DNA of 64,000 nt from Phycisphaerales bacterium UBA1161. Lineage in GTDB: Bacteria > Planctomycetota > Phycisphaerae > Tepidisphaerales > Tepidisphaeraceae. Numbering within the stretch: position 1 is the stretch's first letter; every line of letters begins with the position of its first letter. A program made the translations under genes and the position numbers. This document shows positions 59,289 to 64,000 of this stretch, one piece after another. Location of the stretch: NCBI GenBank assembly GCA_002311745.1, contig DBZL01000033.1, forward strand, positions 21,992 through 85,991, in the 5' to 3' direction. The notes below the pieces were generated by a model. It ran no database searches. It was not told the DNA's origin and was given only the letters and a program-made list of their open reading frames with translations.

Positions 59289-60431
59289 ATGAGCCAAGCC
59301 GTCTCTTCTCCGGCCAAAAATTCTGCGGGGCTGGAGGGAGTTGTCGCCGCTCCCAGCGAAATCTGTTTCATCGACGGCATCGCCGGCCGCCTCATCTACA
59401 GGGGTTATGAAATCGCCGACTTGGTCGAGAATGCCACTTTCGAGGAAACGGCCTACTTGCTCTGGCACAATCGCCTGCCCAATCGCGCCGAGCTGACGGA
59501 ACTGCGAGCGCAACTGGCCGCCAACGCCGCTCTGCCGCCGCACACCATCGCCGTTCTCAAAGTCCTGCCCAAGGGCGCCGATCCGATGGACGTGTTGCGC
59601 ACGACGGTCAGCTCCCTGGCCAGCCTCGACCCGGACTTACACAGCGACGATTCCGAAGCCAATCTGCGCAAGGCCACGCGATTGACCGCCCAGTTCCCCA
59701 CCATCGTGGCCAGTTTCCATCGCCTGCGGCAAGGCAAGAAGCTGATGGAGCCGGACCCCGGCCTCGGCATCGCCGCCAATTTCCTCTATCTGCTCAACGG
59801 CAAGAAACCGCACGACACCCTGACCCGTGTGCTGGACGCCGCCCTGGTGCTGCACGCCGAGCACGGCTTCAACGCCAGCACGTTTGCCGCGCGGGTGACG
59901 GCCGCGACGCTGGCGGACATGCACGCCGCCATCACCGCCGCCGTCGCCGCCCTCAAGGGCCCGCTCCACGGCGGCGCCAATCAGGAGGTCATGCAACTGC
60001 TTCTGGACTGCGGCGACGCCGACGCCGCCGAGCAACGCGTCCGCACCATGCTCGCCAACGGCGAAAAAATCCCCGGCTTCGGTCATCGCGTCTACCGCAC
60101 CGTCGATCCGCGCGCCACCTTCTTGCGCAAGATGAGCAAGCAGCTCGGCGAGGCCGCGGGCAACACCAAGTGGTACGAAATGTCCGAACGTCTCATCCCC
60201 ATCGTCAAGGAACTCAAGAACAAAGATCCCAACGTCGATTTCTTCAGTGCCAGCGCCTATTACACCATGGGAATTCCCATCGACCTGTACACCCCCATCT
60301 TCGCCATCGCCCGCATCGCCGGTTGGACCGCCCACGTCATGGAGCAGCAAAGCAACAACCGCATCATCCGCCCGCAGGACGATTATCGCGGTCCCTTCGA
60401 CCGGAAGGTGGTCCCCATCGACCAGCGATAG
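59289..60431 (+). CDS. gltA: Citrate synthase (citrate/2-methylcitrate family)
   Basis: 380 residues, the length of type I bacterial/archaeal dimeric citrate synthases. SEICFIDGIAGRLIYRGYEI, ADLVENATFEETAYLLWHNR, LHAEHGFNASTFAARVTAAT, LKGPLHGGANQEVMQLLL (active-site His), GFGHRVYRTVDPRATF (His) and DFFSASAYYTMGIPIDLYTP (active-site Asp is in the VDFFSAS region) are all seen. It makes citrate, or methylcitrate if prp genes are present; none are in the window. A consensus promoter lies upstream. Confidence 0.95.
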   Translation: MSQAVSSPAKNSAGLEGVVAAPSEICFIDGIAGRLIYRGYEIADLVENATFEETAYLLWHNRLPNRAELTELRAQLAANAALPPHTIAVLKVLPKGADPMDVLRTTVSSLASLDPDLHSDDSEANLRKATRLTAQFPTIVASFHRLRQGKKLMEPDPGLGIAANFLYLLNGKKPHDTLTRVLDAALVLHAEHGFNASTFAARVTAATLADMHAAITAAVAALKGPLHGGANQEVMQLLLDCGDADAAEQRVRTMLANGEKIPGFGHRVYRTVDPRATFLRKMSKQLGEAAGNTKWYEMSERLIPIVKELKNKDPNVDFFSASAYYTMGIPIDLYTPIFAIARIAGWTAHVMEQQSNNRIIRPQDDYRGPFDRKVVPIDQR

Positions 60432-60452
60432 ACGCGCACCCGGTGCCGCACC

Positions 60453-61373
60453 ATGATCTCCGTAGTCATCCCCGTCCGAAACGCCCGTCAGTTCACCGTG
60501 AATTGTCTCCACAGCCTGCTGTACACCTTCCGCCAACTGTCCAGCCCCAGCGACGTCGAATACATCCTCATCGACGATAACTCCGATCCCGAGCAGGGCA
60601 TCTGCGACTTGTTCCAGGAGTTCCGCCGCCAAACCCCCTCGCCGGTCAAAATCGTCCGCTTCAAACAGCGCCGCTGGTACGCCTGGGGATGCGCCTACGG
60701 CTTCGCCTCGGCCAAGGGGAGCCTGGTCCTGTTCCTCAGCCACGACGTGGTCCTCACCCCCGATTACGTCCGCACCGTCACGCAGGTCGCCGGCCTGGAT
60801 GACACCTTCGGCATCATCCGCGGCACCGCGCAGTACGTCGATTGCTTCCCCCAATACCAGGTCCCCCCGCCGCTTCCCACGCGCGACATCGAAGACCTGA
60901 CCAACTTCGCCGCGTACGTCGCCCGCTATCACGGCCTGGCCCACGCCGAGGACCCGCTGCTCACCGGCGACGCCATGCTCATCAAACGCTCGGTCTTCCA
61001 GAAAATCGGCTCGTTTGACACGCGCTTCCCCTACGGCTATTTCGCCGACATCGACTTCGGCCTGCGGACCCTGCGCGCCGGATTCAAAATGGTCTGCGCC
61101 AAAGGCGCTTGGCTCCACCACGAGGGCGCCGGCGCGTACAAGGACGAATCGGCCACCAAAAAAATCGACTACGCCTTGGTCCACGCCGAGCGCATGAAAA
61201 ACGTCCAGGCCTGCTACGAAACCTTCCGCCAAAAATGGGACCCCTCGATGCCGCCGACCTACACCAACGTCTACGAGCTGCCCCTGGTGAGTCTGCGCTG
61301 TGCGCCCAGCGTCGGCTTCGACGAATTCCAGCCCTTTGTCCCCCTGGAAGACCCGCTCGTGGAATTGCTGTAA
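60453..61373 (+). CDS. GT2 family glycosyltransferase
   Basis: 306 residues. VVIPVRNARQFTVNCLHSLL, YILIDDNSDPEQGICDLFQE, GWGCAYG-like region RWYAWGCAYGFASAKGSLVL, FLSHDVVLTPDYVRTVTQVA (the DxD-like site is SHDVV), TGDAMLIKRSVFQKIGSFDT and YFADIDFGLRTLRAGFKMVC follow the GT-A family 2 plan. No membrane helix, so it is cytoplasmic or peripheral. It starts 21 bases after citrate synthase and ends at the edge of a repeat region shared with murQ. The substrate is unknown. Confidence 0.9.
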   Translation: MISVVIPVRNARQFTVNCLHSLLYTFRQLSSPSDVEYILIDDNSDPEQGICDLFQEFRRQTPSPVKIVRFKQRRWYAWGCAYGFASAKGSLVLFLSHDVVLTPDYVRTVTQVAGLDDTFGIIRGTAQYVDCFPQYQVPPPLPTRDIEDLTNFAAYVARYHGLAHAEDPLLTGDAMLIKRSVFQKIGSFDTRFPYGYFADIDFGLRTLRAGFKMVCAKGAWLHHEGAGAYKDESATKKIDYALVHAERMKNVQACYETFRQKWDPSMPPTYTNVYELPLVSLRCAPSVGFDEFQPFVPLEDPLVELL

Positions 61374-61374
61374 A

Positions 61375-61483
61375 GACAAGGAGACGGGGAGACAAGGAGA
61401 CAGGGAGAAAAAGCTGAATTCATCGATTTCGGCTATCGCCTGTGTTGTCTCCTTGTCTCCTTGTCTCCTTGTCTCCCCGTCTT
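61375..61483. repeat. Octamer-based inverted repeat overlapping the murQ 3' end
   Basis: Left arm 61375-61408 has units of GGAGACAA type; right arm 61446-61483 has repeats of TTGTCTCC, the complement. Arms pair over about 27 bases. The right arm encodes the last 17 or so residues of MurQ (RKTGRQGDKETRRQ). The loop contains the MurQ stop codon. It lies between two convergent genes (GT2 and murQ). Confidence 0.88.
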
Positions 61484-62395
61484 CCGCATCGCCGCGCGCA
61501 AATCTCCCGCGGCGGCGCGCAACACTTCCCGGGCGATCCCGGCGTCGATCCCCCGCCGTTGCATCACGATCGCCGTCTTCACTTCCCCATCGGCCGATCG
61601 CAAAAGCCGCATCGCCTCGTCCCGGGACAACCCCGCCATCGTCGCCACGATCCGAGCCCCGCGGTCCCACAGCTTTTGGTTGGTGGCCCGCAGATCGACC
61701 ATCAGGTTTTCGTACACCTTGCCCAAGCGCACCATCGCCAACGTGGTGATCTGATTCAGCACCAATTTCGTGGCCGAGCCCGCTTTCAGCCGCGTCGAGC
61801 CGCTGAGCACCTCCGGCCCGGTCAGCGGACGGATGACCAGGTCCGCCGCCGGCTCCTGCGCCGACGCCGCCACGCAGCAAAGAAAAATCGTCCTTGCCCC
61901 CAGCGACTTGGCACGCTGGATCGCTCCCCGCACAAACGGCGTCGTGCCCCCCGCCGCGATCCCCAGCACCACGTCGCCGTGTCCTACCTTCTTTTGTTCC
62001 ACCGCTTTTTCGCCATCCTCCGCCCGATCTTCCGCCCCCTCCTGCGAGCGGAACATGGCCGCCTCGCCCCCGGCGATGATCGCCTGCACCACGTGAGGCT
62101 CGGTCCCAAACGTCGGCGGACACTCCGCCGCGTCCAATACCCCCAATCGCCCGCTGGTTCCCGCGCCCACATAAATCAGCCGTCCGCCGCTGTTCAGCGC
62201 CTCGCTGACCCACTGCACCGCCCGCGCGACGGCGCCGCGCTGCTCGGCCACCGCCGCCACGGCGACGGCATCCTGCTCGTTCATCACCGCCAGCCCCTGC
62301 TCGATGGAAAGACGGTCCAGATTCATGGACTCAGCCAGCCGCTGCTCCGTCAGAAGCTGCGACCGATCGGCGATTTTTGGCATCTCGCGGCTCAC
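61433..62395 (-). CDS. murQ: N-acetylmuramic acid 6-phosphate etherase
   Basis: 320 residues with a GTG start at 62395 (ATG at 62383 possible). MurQ removes lactate from MurNAc-6-P in cell-wall recycling. The SIS domain has LIYVGAGTSGRLGVLDAAEC, PPTFGTEPHVVQAIIAGGEA, VLGIAAGGTTPFVRGAIQRA and LKAGSATKLVLNQITTLAMV. The normal protein ends near DLRAAMR; here a Lys/Arg-rich tail of 17 residues is added by the octamer repeat. It is 8 bases after anmK, whose product is its substrate. Confidence 0.95.
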   Translation of the reverse strand: MSREMPKIADRSQLLTEQRLAESMNLDRLSIEQGLAVMNEQDAVAVAAVAEQRGAVARAVQWVSEALNSGGRLIYVGAGTSGRLGVLDAAECPPTFGTEPHVVQAIIAGGEAAMFRSQEGAEDRAEDGEKAVEQKKVGHGDVVLGIAAGGTTPFVRGAIQRAKSLGARTIFLCCVAASAQEPAADLVIRPLTGPEVLSGSTRLKAGSATKLVLNQITTLAMVRLGKVYENLMVDLRATNQKLWDRGARIVATMAGLSRDEAMRLLRSADGEVKTAIVMQRRGIDAGIAREVLRAAAGDLRAAMRKTGRQGDKETRRQHRR

Positions 62396-62402
62396 GGGAA
62401 TC

Positions 62403-63515
62403 TCACGGTTGGGGTGTGATCGATCCTAACACCACGCCGCGCTTCGCTCCCGTCGCGGCCGGAACGTTGCCCGCCACGCCGTCCAACGTCGCCGCGCCCA
62501 AAAGCGCAAATGCCATCGCCTCCTTGGCCGATGACGCAATGCCAAACTCATCGATCGTTTTCAGAGCCGCGCCCAGGCGCGCTCCCAGCAGTGACATCAG
62601 CGTCGTGTTGCGGGTTCCGCCCCCACTGACGATCACTTCATCCGGCGGCGAGGGAAGAAACTGCCGCACGGCGCGCCCGATGGATTCGGCCGCGATCACG
62701 CAGGCCGTGCAAAGCAAATCATTCAGGGGACGGCGCGTTTTTTGGGCTTCGGTGAACAGATGGATCATCGCCGGCCCATCCGTGGATTTGGGCGGCGGCT
62801 TGGCAAAATACGGCGCCGCCAGCACGCGCTTGACGATGGCATCCATCGGCTTGCCGGCGGCGGCGCGCTTCCCGTCCTGATCGAATCCCGGCTCCTGCCC
62901 CCTCATCAAATCGTCGCTGAGGCAATTTCCCGGACCGGTGTCAAAAGCGATCACCTCTTCAATCGTTCCGCCGGCCGGCAGATACGTGAGATTGGCGATC
63001 CCGCCCAGGTTCAACAGCACCCGGTTTTTCCGCGCATCCCGCAGCAGCAGATAATCCGCCAGTGGCACCAGGGGTGCTCCCTGCCCGCCGGCGGCGCAAT
63101 CGGCCCGGCGAAAATCGCTAATCACGACACAGCCCACTTCCGCCGCGATCAGCGCCGGATCGAGCCACTGGATCGTATGGGGCGGATGGTGATACAGCGT
63201 CTGCCCATGCGCCGCCACCGCCGCCAGATCGCCGCCGCTCATTCCCGCCGCCAAGAGCGTCTCATTCACCGCCGCCGCGTAGCACAAGGAGATTTCCCGC
63301 CCGACTTCCGTCAGCGTTGCCAGGGTTGCCGCCCCCGACTGACGAATCTGGGCGATCGCCCGGCGCAGCGTCGTCGCATAGTCGCGATGATGCTCCTGCA
63401 GCAGTTGAGCCGACATGTCCAGGCCGCGGCCGCTGATGCGGACCAGGGCCACATCCACGCCGTCGGCGCTGGTGCCGCTCATCGCTCCGGCGATCACGCG
63501 TTTTTGGGCGGCCAT
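62403..63515 (-). CDS. anmK: Anhydro-N-acetylmuramic acid kinase
   Basis: 370 residues. AnmK opens the 1,6-anhydro ring of anhMurNAc and phosphorylates it. VIAGAMSGTSADGVDVALVR, AAHGQTLYHHPPHTIQWLDP, NLGGIANLTYLPAGGTIEEV, FDTGPGNCLSDDLMRG and EVIVSGGGTRNTTLMSLLGA are family motifs (ASKHA fold). With murQ it recycles peptidoglycan sugars. TACATT ends seven bases before the ATG on the minus strand and no ribosome site is visible. Confidence 0.96.
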   Translation of the reverse strand: MAAQKRVIAGAMSGTSADGVDVALVRISGRGLDMSAQLLQEHHRDYATTLRRAIAQIRQSGAATLATLTEVGREISLCYAAAVNETLLAAGMSGGDLAAVAAHGQTLYHHPPHTIQWLDPALIAAEVGCVVISDFRRADCAAGGQGAPLVPLADYLLLRDARKNRVLLNLGGIANLTYLPAGGTIEEVIAFDTGPGNCLSDDLMRGQEPGFDQDGKRAAAGKPMDAIVKRVLAAPYFAKPPPKSTDGPAMIHLFTEAQKTRRPLNDLLCTACVIAAESIGRAVRQFLPSPPDEVIVSGGGTRNTTLMSLLGARLGAALKTIDEFGIASSAKEAMAFALLGAATLDGVAGNVPAATGAKRGVVLGSITPQP

Positions 63516-63573
63516 CGCCGCTAATGTAACCTTCGGCCGGCGATCGCCATAGGCACGCCGCAGCGCCCTGGGC

Positions 63574-63579
63574 TATAAT
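63574..63579 (+). promoter_or_regulatory. -10 box (TATAAT) upstream of clpS
   Basis: A perfect TATAAT lies 32 bases before the clpS start, and GGAGG follows at the normal distance from the ATG. The -35 region is weak. Confidence 0.6.
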
Positions 63580-63611
63580 GCACGGATTAAGCCGTATCCG
63601 GAGGTTGGATC

Positions 63612-63956
63612 ATGGCCGATCAGGAGAAAAGCGGCGATTCTTCCGGCGCCTCGGGCGCCGCCGCCGTCGCCAAGCCAAAAAAGTCACGCAGGACCGCCCC
63701 CAAGCAAGCGCCCCCGCAGGTCCTTCCGCCCTGGAAGGTCCTGCTCCACAACGACGACAAAAACGACATCCTTTTCGTCGTTGCGACCATCGTCGAGCTC
63801 ACCCCGTTGAACGAGCAGGATGCCAAGCTCCGCACGCTCGAAGCCCACGAGACCGGCGTGGCGTTGCTGCTGACCACGCACAAGGAACGCGCCGAACTGT
63901 ACAAGGACCAGTTCCACTCCAAGGGGCTCACGGTGAGTATTGAGCCGGCGGGGTAG
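63612..63956 (+). CDS. clpS: ATP-dependent Clp protease adaptor ClpS
   Basis: 114 residues. ClpS delivers N-degron proteins to ClpAP (or ClpCP). The core starts near residue 40: PWKVLLHNDDKNDILFVVAT (substrate-pocket residues ND), LEAHETGVALLLTTHKERAE (His of the pocket) and YKDQFHSKGLTVSIEP. The N-terminal 40 residues are a Lys/Ala/Pro-rich disordered tail longer than in E. coli. GGAGG lies 8 bases before the ATG. No clpA gene is in the visible downstream bases. Confidence 0.93.
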   Translation: MADQEKSGDSSGASGAAAVAKPKKSRRTAPKQAPPQVLPPWKVLLHNDDKNDILFVVATIVELTPLNEQDAKLRTLEAHETGVALLLTTHKERAELYKDQFHSKGLTVSIEPAG

Positions 63957-64000
63957 CTCCACGGGGAAACCAGAAATCCGAAACCAGAATGACGAATCAA

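Noticed and set aside
59637..61432. N- to C-terminal part of an 858-residue minus-strand frame over citrate synthase and the GT2 gene
   Set aside because: Antisense to two well-recognised genes; only the murQ frame on that strand is real.
61375..61483. Short tandem repeats considered as a CRISPR array
   Set aside because: Units are only eight bases, contiguous, without spacers, and no cas genes are near.

Overview
The window is a GC-rich chromosomal stretch of a Gram-negative-type bacterium, most likely a planctomycete of the class Phycisphaerae (inference). The signs are a PEP-CTERM exported protein, a prepilin of the planctomycete type with a conserved FADGHV motif, LPS genes (Kdo transferase and a heptosyltransferase), several multi-membrane TPR glycosyltransferase-like proteins, and many small membrane-anchored or coiled-coil proteins of unknown function. 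No tRNA, rRNA, CRISPR array, integrase or transposase was seen.

Region 1 (1-12.6 kb) is one long minus-strand machine for a type IV pilus or type II secretion-like apparatus. In transcription order it holds two GspG-like prepilins, GspI/PilV-, GspJ/PilW- and GspK/PilX-like proteins, a small coiled-coil protein, a GspH-like prepilin, PilM, PilN, PilO, a PilP/GspC-like protein, a secretin and a TPR lipoprotein cut by the window edge. A PEP-CTERM protein gene sits inside it on the opposite strand. The assembly ATPase, platform protein and prepilin peptidase are not in the window. An 800-bp region with no convincing gene precedes the cluster.

Region 2 (13.4-30.5 kb) is mixed housekeeping: nadC, uvrB, a ComEA-like protein, a GH10-fold protein lacking both expected catalytic glutamates, purC, TPR and membrane proteins, a methyltransferase, an HD-domain protein, a CDF metal transporter, a GYF-TM2 protein, waaA, nadD, a sigma-70 family factor with its terminator, a HEVGHH zincin-like protein, a CopZ-like metal-binding protein and folE.

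Region 3 (30.5-37.9 kb) is a tightly packed plus-strand glycan operon: Gfo/Idh/MocA dehydrogenase, hexapeptide acyltransferase, GT2 glycosyltransferase, DegT-type aminotransferase and two tandem GT-C membrane glycosyltransferases. The first, second and fourth genes match the logic of WlbA/WlbB/WlbC-type amino-sugar synthesis.

Region 4 (38-53.6 kb) holds a LexA/CI-like regulator, an HprK-like protein with a broken P-loop, an ACT protein, a large prepilin, an ArnT-like transferase, PAP2, PD-(D/E)XK-like and Nudix proteins, three TMTC-like TPR membrane proteins (two in tandem with a near-identical tract) and pgl. Palindromic dispersed repeats lie in its intergenic gaps. Region 5 (53.6-64 kb) holds pgeF, coaD, a WaaF-like heptosyltransferase, a PurS-PurS-PurL fusion, citrate synthase, a GT2 enzyme, the anmK-murQ cell-wall recycling pair and clpS.

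Two themes stand out. One is envelope building: pilus, LPS, protein glycosylation and peptidoglycan recycling. The other is repeat elements, four kinds of them palindromic, two of which have entered the ends of coding genes (the GspJ-like leader and the MurQ C-terminus).
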